DNA from: Azospirillaceae bacterium
GTDB lineage: Bacteria; Pseudomonadota; Alphaproteobacteria; Azospirillales; Azospirillaceae
Assembly: GCA_035645145.1 (NCBI GenBank)
Contig: DASQNC010000025.1
Span: 372,001 to 436,000, forward strand
Length of the DNA stretch: 64,000 bases
Direction: 5' to 3'
Shown here: in pieces, positions 10,848 to 20,393 of the stretch
Numbering within the stretch: position 1 is the first letter of the stretch
Layout of the letters: each line of letters begins with the position of its first letter
Translations under genes and position numbers: made by a program
Notes under the pieces: model-generated
The model's database searches: none
The model's input: only the letters and a program-made list of their open reading frames with translations
What the model was told of the DNA's origin: nothing

Positions 10848-11593
10848 GACGCGTCCAGGCTACCGGATTTAGTAGATATATGGAAACGCTCAACCAACCT
10901 TTGGCGTGCGGCGGGAAGTCCGACCCCTGCCTGCCGCTCGAGGAACCAGCCGGTCAAGGCCAACCCGTCCAGCACGTCACGGACGGTGGCGCCGGGCCGG
11001 CCGACCAGGAACCCGGGCAGCCTCAGCAACCGGTCGGCATAGGGTTTTCCCGCCGCCACCGACACGGCACGCCCCGTCCGCGGGCTGACATAGGCCAGCT
11101 CGTCGGCCACGCCCGAAACCGCGCAGGCCGACAGGTCCAGCCCGAACCCGAGTTCGCCGAGAAGCCCCAGTTCCCAGCGCACATAGGCCGGCCCCCAGGC
11201 CGCCCCGTCGTGTGTGTCCGTGCCCTCCAACTGGTCCAACAGCGCCAGACATCCGCGAAAGACGGCGGGATGTGGCTCGCGCTCGGGCAACGCGGCTTCG
11301 GCGACGGCGCACATGGAGACGAGCCCGGCCAAGCGGAGCGGGTCATCCAGCAGCACGGCCGCGGCCTGCCGCAGGGGCTCCACGGTCAGGGTCCCCAGAT
11401 GCTCCGCCAGACGCGCCCGCCAACGGACGTTGACCACGGATCCGGGCTCCAGCGCGGCGCGGCGCCGGGCGGACCGGCCACCCGGCATCAGGCCCGAGTG
11501 CCGCCCGTGCCCGGCCGTCAGCAGGGAGAGGACCGCCCCCGTCTCGCCGTGCGGACGGGCCGAGAGGACGATCGCCTCGCCGGTCCACTCCAT
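10844..11593 (-). CDS. recO: DNA repair protein RecO
   Basis: 249 aa. It begins [41 protein letters not shown], the N-terminal OB fold of RecO. The helical C-terminal region contains [16 protein letters not shown]. RecO loads RecA at SSB-coated gaps with RecR. It lies 4 bp downstream of the MFS gene and overlaps parC by 4 bp. The era-recO neighbourhood is conserved in many proteobacteria. Confidence 0.92.
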   Translation of the reverse strand: MEWTGEAIVLSARPHGETGAVLSLLTAGHGRHSGLMPGGRSARRRAALEPGSVVNVRWRARLAEHLGTLTVEPLRQAAAVLLDDPLRLAGLVSMCAVAEAALPEREPHPAVFRGCLALLDQLEGTDTHDGAAWGPAYVRWELGLLGELGFGLDLSACAVSGVADELAYVSPRTGRAVSVAAGKPYADRLLRLPGFLVGRPGATVRDVLDGLALTGWFLERQAGVGLPAARQRLVERFHISTKSGSLDAS

Positions 11594-11597
11594 GCGC

Positions 11598-12788
11598 CTA
11601 ACGCCGCCTCCACATCAATGCCAGGCCGAAGACCACGAACGCCAGGAACAGTGCGGCCAGAAGTGCCGGCAGCCCGTGCGGGCGCCACGCGTCCAGCGCA
11701 CCCCCGCCCAGGGCAGGGCCGGCAATACCGCCCGCCATGTAGGCGATGACGAAGATCACATTGCCGGCGGCCAGATCCTCCTTCGGGAAACGTTGCCCCA
11801 GGACGGTCAGGCCCAGCGTGTAGAACCCCATCACCGCACTTCCCGCCAGGAACAACACCGGCCACATCAGAATGGGCACGTCGATCAGGACGGGCAGAAG
11901 CGCCGGGCCGAGGAACGCGACGGCGCCGCAGGCCAGCAGCAGCTTTTCCCGATCCACGCGGTCGGCAAGCCAACCAATGGGCAACTGCATCAGGAGCCCG
12001 CCGATCGAGAAGACCGACAGCATCCCGACGGCGCCGTCCTCTCCGATGCCCACCGCGACCGCCCATATGGGGAACAGCGCAAAGGCGCCCAGTTCGGCGA
12101 AGCCGCCGACGAACGCCGCGGTCAGGGCGACCGGCGCCACCCGCCACAGCCGGCCGATGTGGCGGGCTTCGAAGGATTCCTGCTCGGCCATGGGCGGGGC
12201 CAGGCGGTGCGCCAGCAGGATCGGCAGCATGGCCAGGGCCAGAAGCCCGGCCGCGGCCCCGAACGGCTGCCAGCCCTCCGTCCCGGTCACGCGCAGGAGC
12301 TGCGGTCCGCATGCGATGCCCGCGCTCCACAAGGCGGCATAGGTGGCCACCATGCGCCCACGCGTCTTCTCGGTCGCGATGCGATTGATCCAGGTCTCGC
12401 TGACCACCCACGCGATGGCAATGCCGTAGCCGAGGCCAAACCGCAGCACGAACCAGGCCGCGATGTGGTCCAGGACGGGGAACAGGAGCAGGAACGCGGC
12501 GGCCAGCAACACGCCCATGGCCATGGTCTGCACGGTGCCGACCCGCGCCACCAGCGACGGAATGGAGCGGCCGAGCAGCAGCACGGCCACCGCCGGCATG
12601 GCGGCATTGGCACCGTTGACGGTGGCGCTCCAGCCGCGGGCCTCGATGGCCAGCGACAGCAGGGGGATGGTCAGCCCGATGCTGAACCCGGCCCCCATGG
12701 CCGCGGAAACGACGGCGGCCAGGCTTAACCAGCGGCGCCGGTCGTCCAGCGTGTCGGACGCCGCGTGCGCGACGGATGATCCGGTCAA
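11598..12788 (-). CDS. Major facilitator superfamily transporter (YcaD-like)
   Basis: 396 aa with about 12 hydrophobic segments. MFS signatures include the loop GRSIPSLVARVGTVQ between TM2 and TM3 and GWLADRVDREKLL in the second half. ATEKTRGRMVATYAALWSAGIACGP resembles the YcaD group. The substrate is unknown. It sits between era and recO, 10 bp after era and 4 bp before recO, so it is cotranscribed with the housekeeping run. The likely start is TTG at 12788, with GAGGG about 8 bp upstream. Confidence 0.85.
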   Translation of the reverse strand: MTGSSVAHAASDTLDDRRRWLSLAAVVSAAMGAGFSIGLTIPLLSLAIEARGWSATVNGANAAMPAVAVLLLGRSIPSLVARVGTVQTMAMGVLLAAAFLLLFPVLDHIAAWFVLRFGLGYGIAIAWVVSETWINRIATEKTRGRMVATYAALWSAGIACGPQLLRVTGTEGWQPFGAAAGLLALAMLPILLAHRLAPPMAEQESFEARHIGRLWRVAPVALTAAFVGGFAELGAFALFPIWAVAVGIGEDGAVGMLSVFSIGGLLMQLPIGWLADRVDREKLLLACGAVAFLGPALLPVLIDVPILMWPVLFLAGSAVMGFYTLGLTVLGQRFPKEDLAAGNVIFVIAYMAGGIAGPALGGGALDAWRPHGLPALLAALFLAFVVFGLALMWRRR

Positions 12789-12798
12789 AACCCGACCC

Positions 12799-13746
12799 TC
12801 ACGCGTTGTAGTCCAAGCCCCAGGGCCGGTAGTGGTCCGGGTCGTCCTGCCAGCTTTCGCGCACCTTCACGAACAGCTTGAGGTGAACCCGGCGCTCCAG
12901 AAGCTTTTCGATCTCCTGCCGGGCCGCCTGGCCGATCGCCTTGATCCGGCTGCCCCCCTTGCCCAGCACGATGGCCTTCTGGCCTTCACGCTCGACGGTG
13001 ATGGCCTGGCCGATGCGCACCGAGCCGTCGTCGAACTCCTCCCACTCCTCGGTCTCCACGGCCACCGCGTAGGGCAGTTCCTGGTAGAGCTGGAGGAACA
13101 CCTGTTCGCGCGTCATCTCCGCCGCGATCAGACGCATGGGCATGTCGGAAAGCTGGTCCTCCTCGAACAGCCAGGGTCCTTCGGGCATGCGGCCGGCCAG
13201 GACCTTGCGCAGCTCGGGCAGGCCGCTGCCGGTCACGGCGGAAATCATGAAGGTGTCCGTGAAATCGCCCAGCTCGTTCATTTCCTGGGCGAGGGCCAGG
13301 AGCTTCTGCCGCCGGATCAGGTCGATCTTGGTCAGGGCCAGGATCGCCCGCCGGCCAGCGGCCTTCAGCTTGTCGACGATGGCGCGGGTGTCGTCGTCGA
13401 TCCGGCTGTGGCTGCTGTCGAACAGCAGGACGGTCAGATCCGCGTCTTCGGTGCCTTGCCACGCCGCCGCGACCATGGCCCGGTCGAGCCGCCGCTTCGG
13501 CCGGAATATTCCGGGCGTGTCGACGAACACCAGTTGGCTGGTGCCCTCGATGGTGATGCCGAGAACACGGGACCGCGTGGTCTGGACCCGTGGGCTGACG
13601 ATCGAGATCTTGGCGCCCACCAGGGCATTCAGCAGCGTCGACTTGCCCGCGTTCGGCGCACCGACCAGGGCGACGAAGCCGCACCGGGTCCCGGCGCCAT
13701 CGTCCGTGCCGCCCGCGTCGCCGGCTTGATTTACGTTTTCAACCAT
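12799..13746 (-). CDS. era: GTPase Era
   Basis: About 315 aa. This ribosome-biogenesis GTPase binds the 3' end of 16S rRNA. G motifs seen are G1 GAPNAGKS (about 29-36), G3 DTPG and G4 TKID. The C-terminal KH domain contains VLGKGGSRIKAIGQAARQEIEKLL. The ATG at 13746 (MVENVNQ) is favoured over an ATG 6 bp upstream because GGGACGG is then correctly spaced. The start overlaps the end of rnc by 8 bp, indicating translational coupling. Confidence 0.95.
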   Translation of the reverse strand: MVENVNQAGDAGGTDDGAGTRCGFVALVGAPNAGKSTLLNALVGAKISIVSPRVQTTRSRVLGITIEGTSQLVFVDTPGIFRPKRRLDRAMVAAAWQGTEDADLTVLLFDSSHSRIDDDTRAIVDKLKAAGRRAILALTKIDLIRRQKLLALAQEMNELGDFTDTFMISAVTGSGLPELRKVLAGRMPEGPWLFEEDQLSDMPMRLIAAEMTREQVFLQLYQELPYAVAVETEEWEEFDDGSVRIGQAITVEREGQKAIVLGKGGSRIKAIGQAARQEIEKLLERRVHLKLFVKVRESWQDDPDHYRPWGLDYNA

Positions 13747-14473
13747 TCCCATCCGTCCCGATCCTGTCCAGCAGGGCCTGGGCCGCCGCCTTTTCCGCCG
13801 CGCGCTTTGTCCGCCCGGATCCCGAGGCAGGCTCCAGGCCACGCACGGTTACACGTACTTCGAACACCGGGTCGTGCGCCGCCCCGGTGCGCCCGACCAT
13901 TTCATAAATTGGCAGGGGCCGGCCACGTCCCTGGGCCCACTCCTGCAGGCGGGTCTTGGGATCCTGCGGCGGCGCCAGCCCCTGCTCGACCATTCCGGCC
14001 CAGCAGCGGCGGATGAACGCCCGCGCCGGTGCGAGACCGGCATCCTTGTAGATGGCACCGATCACGGCTTCCATGGCGTCGGCGAGCAGCGTCGCGTTGG
14101 TGCGTCCGCCGATCTCCTCCTCCCCCGGGGAAAGCCGGAGGTAGGCGCCGAGCCCGATCTCGCGGGCAACGCGGCCCAGCGCGTCGCGCTGGACCAAGCC
14201 CGCGTGCCGCTTGGCAAGGTCGCCCTCGCGCTCGTCCGGGTAGCGCTCGAGCAGCCACTCGGCCACCACCAGCCCCAGCACGCGGTCGCCCAGGAACTCC
14301 AGCCGCTCGTACGCCACTCCCTCCCCACGGGCGGCCGCGGCCGTTCCGGCGAAGCTGGGGTGCGTCAACGCCTGCCGCAGCAGGTCCTTGTCGGCGAAGA
14401 CATGGCCGAGGGCATCTTCCAATGCCGCGGCGTTCCGTTGGCCACCGGGCCCGGATACATCACTGGATGTCAT
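13739..14473 (-). CDS. rnc: Ribonuclease III
   Basis: 244 aa. It cleaves double-stranded RNA in rRNA processing and mRNA turnover. The RNase III signature ERLEFLGDRVLG lies at about 56-67, with the second acidic cluster in LLADAMEAVIGAIYKDAG. A dsRNA-binding domain follows (about 165-240, ending SGRTKRAAEKAAAQALLDRI). The ATG at 14473 (MTSSDVSG) overlaps the lepB stop by 14 bp and was chosen over a longer frame that would run deep into lepB. Confidence 0.95.
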   Translation of the reverse strand: MTSSDVSGPGGQRNAAALEDALGHVFADKDLLRQALTHPSFAGTAAAARGEGVAYERLEFLGDRVLGLVVAEWLLERYPDEREGDLAKRHAGLVQRDALGRVAREIGLGAYLRLSPGEEEIGGRTNATLLADAMEAVIGAIYKDAGLAPARAFIRRCWAGMVEQGLAPPQDPKTRLQEWAQGRGRPLPIYEMVGRTGAAHDPVFEVRVTVRGLEPASGSGRTKRAAEKAAAQALLDRIGTDGNG

Positions 14474-15254
14474 CGAACAGCCGGCTCCCGCGCACGGCCC
14501 ACGGCCACTTCCAGAATTCCCAGAAGCGCGTGCTGTCGTCCAAAGAGAAGAAAATGAATTCCGCACGCCCCACAAGATTTTCGCTCGGGATGAAACCGAC
14601 CGCCGCCATCACCCGGCTATCCTGGGAGTTGTCGCGATTGTCCCCCATGGCGAAGAAGTGGCCGGGCGGGACCACATACACCTGGGTGTTGTCGAGCGGG
14701 CCGTGGTCGGCCAGTTCGAAGATCCGGTGTTCGCGCCCATTGGGAAGCGTTTCGATGAATTGCTGATAGCGGATCGGCAGCCCGTGGTCCGCCACCACCA
14801 GATCATCGATGCGCTCGCGCTTCACGGGTTGACCGTTGATGTGCAGAAGGCCCCCGATCATCTGGACGCGATCGCCGGGCAGGCCGACGATGCGCTTGAT
14901 GTAGTCGGTCGAATTGTCGGTCGGCAGCTTGAACACCACCACGTCGCCGCGCTGCGGCTCTGTGTAGGCGAAGCGCCCCTTGAACAGCGGCAAGCTGAAA
15001 GGGAAGGAGTAACGGCTGTAGCCGTACGAATATTTCGAAACGAACAGGTAGTCGCCCACGAGCAGGGTCGGCAGCATCGACCCCGATGGGATGTTGAACG
15101 GCTCGAAGGCGAAGGTCCGCACACCGAAGGCGATCAGCACGGCATACAGAACGGTGCGCACGGTTTCGCCGAAGCCGCCCGTGGTGTCCTTTTTCATGCG
15201 TTTGCTCTGGGCGTCGGCTCCCGCGCCGGCAGCGGATGGATTGGTGTCGGGCAT
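14460..15254 (-). CDS. lepB: Signal peptidase I
   Basis: 264 aa. This membrane-bound serine protease removes Sec and Tat signal peptides. One N-terminal transmembrane segment (about 32-50) is followed by the catalytic motif IPSGSMLPTL with nucleophile Ser59. The general base is Lys119 in YIKRIVGLPGDRV, and the C-terminal box GDNRDNSQDSR is present. The start overlaps the acpS stop by 1 bp. The usual lepB-rnc-era order is kept. Confidence 0.95.
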   Translation of the reverse strand: MPDTNPSAAGAGADAQSKRMKKDTTGGFGETVRTVLYAVLIAFGVRTFAFEPFNIPSGSMLPTLLVGDYLFVSKYSYGYSRYSFPFSLPLFKGRFAYTEPQRGDVVVFKLPTDNSTDYIKRIVGLPGDRVQMIGGLLHINGQPVKRERIDDLVVADHGLPIRYQQFIETLPNGREHRIFELADHGPLDNTQVYVVPPGHFFAMGDNRDNSQDSRVMAAVGFIPSENLVGRAEFIFFSLDDSTRFWEFWKWPWAVRGSRLFDDIQ

Positions 15255-15664
15255 CAGGAGGATTTGATCTCTGGAACGGCCGAAATGATCACGAACGCTT
15301 CGGCCAATGGGTACTCATCGGTCAGCGTCAGGTGGATATGGGGGCGCATGCCTGCCGGTACCATCCGGTGGAGATGATCAAGCGCGCCACCCGACAATTC
15401 GATTGTGGGTTGCCCCGTCGGAAGATTCACCACACCCATGTCGCGCCAGTACACGCCGTCGCGAAAACCCGTGCCCAGTGCCTTCGAGCAAGCCTCCTTT
15501 GCGGCGAAACGTTTGGCATAGGTGGCGGCGGGGTTCGCCCGCCCCCCGGCCTTGGCCCGCTCCACGGAGGTGAAGACCCGTTCGAGGAACCGATCACCGA
15601 AGCGGTCGATCGTCCTCTCGATGCGCCGAATGTCGACCAGATCGTTGCCGATGCCGATGATCAT
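15254..15664 (-). CDS. acpS: Holo-[acyl-carrier-protein] synthase
   Basis: 136 aa. It transfers 4'-phosphopantetheine from CoA to apo-ACP. The Mg-binding motif [13 protein letters not shown] is at the N-terminus and the second motif is [15 protein letters not shown]. It overlaps lepB by 1 bp. In many alphaproteobacteria pdxJ lies just upstream between rsh and acpS; here it is missing and 72 bp separate acpS from rsh. Confidence 0.95.
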   Translation of the reverse strand: MIIGIGNDLVDIRRIERTIDRFGDRFLERVFTSVERAKAGGRANPAATYAKRFAAKEACSKALGTGFRDGVYWRDMGVVNLPTGQPTIELSGGALDHLHRMVPAGMRPHIHLTLTDEYPLAEAFVIISAVPEIKSS

Positions 15665-15736
15665 GAGCCCAGTCCAGGGAAACGTGCGCCCTTATAACGT
15701 TCGCATCCGCGCACGTCACCCGCGCTCTCGGGCCCG

Positions 15737-17899
15737 TCACCGCCCGCGCGCGCGCTCCACGGAATTGATGACCGGGGACGCACGCAGGGCGGCGACGATG
15801 TTGGTCAGGTGCTTCAAATCCTTCACGTCGATGTCGATCAGGATTTCGAAATAGTCCTGCGTGCGGTTGGTGATCTTCAGATTGTTGATGTTGCCGCCGT
15901 TCTTGCCGATGACGGTGGACACCGTCCCCAGCGCCCCCGGCTCGTTCATCAGCACCACGCCGATCCGGCCCACATGGTTTTCGGGCGCGGCTGGACCGAC
16001 ATCCCACGCCACGTCGATCCAGCGTTCCGGCGTGTCGTTGAAGCTCTCCAAGGTTTCGCAGTCGATCGTATGGATCGTGACACCCTTGCCGGTGGTCACG
16101 ATGCCGACGATGCGATCGCCCGGGAGCGGGTGACAGCACCCGGCGTAATGGACGGCCATGCCCGGGATCAGCCCCCGGATGGGAACGGGCTGGTCCTTGC
16201 CCTTCGCCTTCGGTTTGGGCCGGGCCAACGGCACCACGTTCCCGTCGCCCGCCGGGGTTTGGGTCGCCTGTTGCCGGTGCCCCGGAAAGACGGCGTGGAA
16301 CACCTCGCGCGGGGACACGGTGCCGGCCCCCGCCGCCGCCATCACATCCTCGGCATTCTGTGCCTGGAAGGACTTGGCGACGTTGTCCAACGCCTTTTCG
16401 GCGAAGTCGTACCCTTCCTGGCGCCACACCTTCTCCAGGAGCGCCCGGCCAAGGCTCACATATTGCTGACGCTGCTGGGCGCGGACGAACCGGCGGATGC
16501 GCGCACGGGCGCGCGCCGTGACGACGAACCGCTCCCATTCCGGGGATGGGGTTTGGGCCTTGGAGGTGACGATCTCGACCTGGTCGCCGTTGTGCAACTG
16601 GGCACGCAGCGGCATCATCCGGCCGTTCACCTTTGCGCCGACGCAGGTATCGCCGACCTGGCTGTGGACGGCATAGGCGAAATCCACCGGGGTCGCGCCG
16701 CGGGGCAGGGCAATCAGGTCGCCCTTCGGGGTGAAGCAGAAGACCTGGTCCTGGTAGAGCGCAAGCTTGGTGTGTTCGAGGAATTCCTCGGGCTTCTGCG
16801 CGTGCTCCAGGACGTCCAGAAGATCGCGCAGCCAGCGGAACTGCCGTCCCTCGGTCCGCGCGCCCTGCTTGTACGCCCAGTGTGCGGCCACGCCCAGGTC
16901 GGCCACCTCGTGCATGTCCTTGGTGCGGATCTGCACTTCGATGCGCTGCCGCTCCGGGCCGATGACGCCGGTGTGCAGCGAACGGTAACCGTTCGGCTTG
17001 GGCGTCGAGATGTAGTCCTTGAACCGGCCGGGGACCACCGGATAGCGGCTGTGGAGAACGCCGAGCGCCTGATAGCACTGGCCGATGTCCTCCACGACGA
17101 TGCGGAACGCCATGATGTCCGAGAGCTGCTCGAACGTGACGTTCTTGCGCTCCATCTTGCGCCAGATCGAGTGGGGCGTCTTCTCGCGCCCGGAAACCAC
17201 CGGTTTCGGCAATCCGCCGTCCGACAGCACCCCCCTCAGTTCCTCGATGACGCGGTCGACGATGCTGCCGCCTTCCCGGCGCAAAAAGGCCAACCGGGCC
17301 AGGATGCTGTCCCGGGCGTCGGGATTGATCTCGGCGAAGGACAAATCTTCCAACTCGTCCTTCATCCGCTGGATGCCGATGCGCTCGGCCAGCGGCGCAT
17401 AGATGTCCAGGGTCTCGCGGGCGATGCGCTTACGCTTTTCCGGCTTTTGCAGGAAATGCAGCGTCCGCATGTTGTGCAGCCGGTCCGCAAGCTTCACCAG
17501 CAGGACGCGGATGTCGTCCGACATGGCGAGCACGAGCTTGCGGAAATTTTCCGCCTGCTTCGCCTGGTCGTTTTGGAACTCGATCCGCGACAGCTTGGTG
17601 ACGCCGTCCACCAGACGGGCCACCTCGCCCCCGAACAGCCGCTCGATCTCGGACAGCGGCGTGCCGGTGTCCTCGACGACGTCGTGGAGCAGGGCCGTGA
17701 TGATGGACGCCCCATCCAGCTTCATGCTGGTGAGGATGCCGGCAACCTCGAGTGGATGAGCAAAATAGGGGTCGCCCGAGGCGCGCGTCTGCGTCCCGTG
17801 CGCCTTCATGGCGAACACGTAGGCGCGGTTCAGCGCGTCCTCGTCGACCGTCGGGTCGTACGCCTTGACCCGCTCGACCAACTCGTATTGCCGGATCAT
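15737..17899 (-). CDS. rsh: Bifunctional (p)ppGpp synthetase/hydrolase (RelA/SpoT homologue)
   Basis: 720 aa. It is the stringent-response alarmone enzyme. The hydrolase HD domain is intact (LLHDVVEDTG, His72-Asp73 and Glu76-Asp77). The synthetase motif GRFKDYISTPKPNGYRSLHT is present, then TGS (VFCFTPKGDLIALPRGATPVDFAY), a zinc-finger/helical region with AGCCHPLPGD, and a C-terminal ACT/RRM domain. Both activities should therefore be possible, as is usual for the single Rsh of alphaproteobacteria. The ATG at 17899 (MIRQYELVERV) is chosen; residues encoded upstream in frame come from the rpoZ tail. Confidence 0.95.
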   Translation of the reverse strand: MIRQYELVERVKAYDPTVDEDALNRAYVFAMKAHGTQTRASGDPYFAHPLEVAGILTSMKLDGASIITALLHDVVEDTGTPLSEIERLFGGEVARLVDGVTKLSRIEFQNDQAKQAENFRKLVLAMSDDIRVLLVKLADRLHNMRTLHFLQKPEKRKRIARETLDIYAPLAERIGIQRMKDELEDLSFAEINPDARDSILARLAFLRREGGSIVDRVIEELRGVLSDGGLPKPVVSGREKTPHSIWRKMERKNVTFEQLSDIMAFRIVVEDIGQCYQALGVLHSRYPVVPGRFKDYISTPKPNGYRSLHTGVIGPERQRIEVQIRTKDMHEVADLGVAAHWAYKQGARTEGRQFRWLRDLLDVLEHAQKPEEFLEHTKLALYQDQVFCFTPKGDLIALPRGATPVDFAYAVHSQVGDTCVGAKVNGRMMPLRAQLHNGDQVEIVTSKAQTPSPEWERFVVTARARARIRRFVRAQQRQQYVSLGRALLEKVWRQEGYDFAEKALDNVAKSFQAQNAEDVMAAAGAGTVSPREVFHAVFPGHRQQATQTPAGDGNVVPLARPKPKAKGKDQPVPIRGLIPGMAVHYAGCCHPLPGDRIVGIVTTGKGVTIHTIDCETLESFNDTPERWIDVAWDVGPAAPENHVGRIGVVLMNEPGALGTVSTVIGKNGGNINNLKITNRTQDYFEILIDIDVKDLKHLTNIVAALRASPVINSVERARGR

Positions 17900-17969
17900 G
17901 ACCGGCCTCGCTTGGCTTGAAGTCCGCGCAATGTGCGGAGTGCTAATGGTCCGCGCGGTGCGCGGAGGA

Positions 17970-18374
17970 TCACTCCAGGTCGCCGAAATCGTCCCCGGCA
18001 GCCCCCACCAACTCGTCGTCACCCACCGGATCGTCCTCGCCGAAGCCACCGGCGTCGACCTCCGCCTCGTCGGCGGTCTGGGCACCCCATGCCTGCTCGC
18101 CGGCCATCAGCTCGGCGATTTCGTCCGTCGGCTCGGGCTCGTCGGACTCCACCATCTTCTGGTGCCCCTTGATCAGGCCGTCCCGGAGGGCGTCGAGCAC
18201 GACCGTCTCGTCCGCGATTTCGCGCAGGGCGACAACCGGATTCTTGTCGTTGTCGCGCTCGATCGTGAGCGTGGCGCCGGAGGCGAGTTCGCGCGCGCGG
18301 TGTGCGGCCATCATGACCAGCTCAAACCGGTTCGGGATCTTCTGTACGCAATCTTCGACGGTAACGCGCGCCAT
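17970..18374 (-). CDS. rpoZ: DNA-directed RNA polymerase omega subunit
   Basis: 134 aa. The first ~65 residues are the omega domain ([34 protein letters not shown]). A long acidic Asp/Glu/Gly-rich tail makes it longer than E. coli omega (91 aa), as is common in this group. The start at 18374 is preferred over a frame beginning 18 bp upstream. rsh starts 70 bp downstream, the conserved rpoZ-rsh pairing. Confidence 0.94.
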   Translation of the reverse strand: MARVTVEDCVQKIPNRFELVMMAAHRARELASGATLTIERDNDKNPVVALREIADETVVLDALRDGLIKGHQKMVESDEPEPTDEIAELMAGEQAWGAQTADEAEVDAGGFGEDDPVGDDELVGAAGDDFGDLE

Positions 18375-18379
18375 ACCCG

Positions 18380-18425
18380 GGCTTCTCCACAATACAATTC
18401 AATACAGTAATAGTATCGGATCGCG
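18380..18425 (-). promoter_or_regulatory. AT-rich probable promoter region of the rpoZ-rsh run
   Basis: Immediately upstream of rpoZ is the only AT-rich patch in this neighbourhood, containing a near-repeat of AATACAATTCAATACAG and a run of TA steps. TATTGT-like -10 boxes are present on the minus strand, but no well-spaced -35 can be assigned. It is a positional inference. Confidence 0.3.
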
Positions 18426-18521
18426 TCCGACGGGCGCAAGTGCGGTGCGGCAGCGGACGCATGCGACACGTGCATGCCGGCTGGCGCCCCCTCCCGTCAG
18501 CATCCCCCCCGCCCGCCGGTG

Positions 18522-19031
18522 TCAGCCCGCCGGCCCGGGGTCGGGCTCGATGCCCTGACCGGGCGGCAGCCGGGCAATGAGCGCGTCGACATCGAGGCCG
18601 AGGACCGGATGCCGCCACGCGGGCGCCACGTCACGCAAAGGATACAGCACGAACGCACGATCCTGCATGCGGGGATGGGGCAGCACCGGCCCAACCGTTC
18701 CCTCCAGCACCCGCCCGTCGTAATCGACCAGATCGAGGTCCAGCACACGCGCCTCGTTGCGGTGGATGCGCATCCGGCCGAATGCCGCCTCGATCCCGTG
18801 CAGGCGGGCGAGCAGCCCGCCCGGATCCAACCCGGTCTCCAGCACAACCACCCCGTTCACGAACCAGGGCTGATCGGAGACCGGCACCGGCGCGGTCCTG
18901 TACCAGCGGGAGCGGGCGACCACGCGCCCGGCGCCCTCGGCTTCCAGGGCACGCACCGCCGCTTCGCAGACGGCCAGGGGGGTCGGGTGCGCGGAAGAGG
19001 GGAGATTCGAGCCGATGGCGACGAGAATCAT
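18522..19031 (-). CDS. folK: 2-amino-4-hydroxy-6-hydroxymethyldihydropteridine diphosphokinase (HPPK)
   Basis: 169 aa. It transfers pyrophosphate from ATP to 6-hydroxymethyl-7,8-dihydropterin in folate synthesis. Visible motifs are ILVAIGSNL at the start, SRWYRTAPVP, QPWFVNGVVVLET, the signature RNEARVLDLDLVDYDG and LPHPRMQDRAFVLYPL. It lacks folP or folB partners here. The ATG at 19031 (MILVAIGSN) is chosen because residues encoded upstream do not match the family. Confidence 0.93.
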   Translation of the reverse strand: MILVAIGSNLPSSAHPTPLAVCEAAVRALEAEGAGRVVARSRWYRTAPVPVSDQPWFVNGVVVLETGLDPGGLLARLHGIEAAFGRMRIHRNEARVLDLDLVDYDGRVLEGTVGPVLPHPRMQDRAFVLYPLRDVAPAWRHPVLGLDVDALIARLPPGQGIEPDPGPAG

Positions 19032-19185
19032 GAGTGGACAGGCCTTCGACAACGCACTTGAGGGACGGAAGGGTCTGGCATAGGGTCCAACGTCCCGCAC
19101 AGAAAAATAAAATTCTGCACACTGGAAACTTTGCCACACGGACTGCGGGCATCCGGATCCGGCGTTTCATTTACGGGGATTGCAA

Positions 19186-19752
19186 ATGCTTTTCTACAAG
19201 GAAGAACGCATTGCCTTGTTCATCGATGGTTCGAACCTCTACAACACCGCCAAGGCGCTAGGCTTCGACATCGACTACAAGCGCCTTTTGGAAATGGTGG
19301 CCGGCCGAGGGCGCCTGCTGCGGGCCTTCTACTACACGACGCTGGTCGAGGATCAGGAATACTCCCCGCTCCGCCCGCTGGTGGATTGGCTGGACTACAA
19401 CGGCTATACGCTGGTGACCAAGCCCGCCAAGGAATTCACCGACGCCGCGGGCCGGCGGCGCGTCAAGGGCAGCATGGATGTGGAGCTGGCCGTCGACATG
19501 CTGGAGATGTCCGACCACATCGACCACGCCGTCCTGTTCTCCGGCGACGGCGACTTCGTCCGACTGGTCGAAGCGGTGCAGCGCAAGGGCGTCCGCGTGA
19601 GCGTCGTCAGCAGCCTGCGAACCCAGCCGGCCATGGTCGCCGACGATCTGCGGCGGCGGGCGGACCAGTTTGTCGAGTTGCAGGACCTGGCCGGGCAGAT
19701 CGCCCGCACCCATTCGCAACGGGACGGAAACCTGGGCGGCTACGGCGACTGA
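19186..19752 (+). CDS. NYN-domain (LabA/DUF88-like) protein
   Basis: 188 aa. The NYN fold is a PIN-like nuclease domain. Acidic residues expected in the active site are seen in ALFIDGSNLYN (Asp near residue 13), KGSMDVELAVDML and VLFSGDGDFVRLVEAV. Family members include cyanobacterial LabA and presumed RNA-processing nucleases, but a specific target cannot be assigned. The ATG at 19186 has GGGGAT 6 bp upstream. The 3' end overlaps the convergent CDP-alcohol transferase gene by 13 bp. Confidence 0.85.
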   Translation: MLFYKEERIALFIDGSNLYNTAKALGFDIDYKRLLEMVAGRGRLLRAFYYTTLVEDQEYSPLRPLVDWLDYNGYTLVTKPAKEFTDAAGRRRVKGSMDVELAVDMLEMSDHIDHAVLFSGDGDFVRLVEAVQRKGVRVSVVSSLRTQPAMVADDLRRRADQFVELQDLAGQIARTHSQRDGNLGGYGD

Positions 19753-20378
19753 TCCGCGTTCCGGGGCGGAGGCTGCGCCCGGAACGCCGACAAGCCGGCG
19801 GCGGTTCGGACGCCCGTGGTCAACCAGCACAGGGCGCCGAACCCCCAGGCGAACCAGGCGAACCAATCGGGCAGCAGGCAGATCAGAACGAACAGGGCGA
19901 TCGTTTCCGTGCCCTCGGTCAGACCGCCGATGTAGTACAGGGACTTGCGGCCGCGGATCGACGTGTCCAGGCCGCGCTTGGCCGCGAAGACGGCGTAGGC
20001 GAGGAAGCTGGAGCCGGTTCCGACGAAGCTGAACACCAGGAAGGCCGCCGGCAAGGCCGCCTCGGGCCGCCCGACGGCGAAGAAAAAGGCGACGCCGCTG
20101 TAGAAGACGAAATCGCAAACGATGTCGAGGAAGCCGCCGGCATCCGTCGGCGCCCCCCGCCGGGCAACCGCACCGTCAAGGCCGTCCAAAATCCGGTTCG
20201 CCAGGATCAGGCCCAGGGCGGCCCCATAGGCCTGGAACGCCAGGGCAACCCAAGCGACCGTACCGACCAGGAATCCGGCCGCCGTGACGTAATCCGGTCG
20301 GACGCCCCGAGCGGCCAGGATGGTCCCGATCCGGTCGAGTGGCGGATCGACCACACGGCGGAGCCGGGCATCCAGCAT
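19740..20378 (-). CDS. CDP-alcohol phosphatidyltransferase family membrane protein
   Basis: 212 aa, about six hydrophobic segments. The family motif DGx2ARx8Gx3Dx3D reads DGLDGAVARRGAPTDAGGF followed by LDIVCD, with all acidic ligands present. It should join a CDP-linked lipid and an alcohol at the inner membrane, but the acceptor is uncertain. It lies 15 bp downstream of pssA, so it may belong to the psd-pssA unit as a second phospholipid head-group enzyme. PgsA-like and archaetidyl-type roles are possible alternatives. Confidence 0.8.
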   Translation of the reverse strand: MLDARLRRVVDPPLDRIGTILAARGVRPDYVTAAGFLVGTVAWVALAFQAYGAALGLILANRILDGLDGAVARRGAPTDAGGFLDIVCDFVFYSGVAFFFAVGRPEAALPAAFLVFSFVGTGSSFLAYAVFAAKRGLDTSIRGRKSLYYIGGLTEGTETIALFVLICLLPDWFAWFAWGFGALCWLTTGVRTAAGLSAFRAQPPPRNADQSP

Positions 20379-20393
20379 TCGGGGCGCCCGGTT

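Noticed and set aside
15809-17920. 703-codon frame antisense to rsh
   Set aside because: Shadow of the rsh gene, which is supported by HD, synthetase, TGS and ACT motifs.
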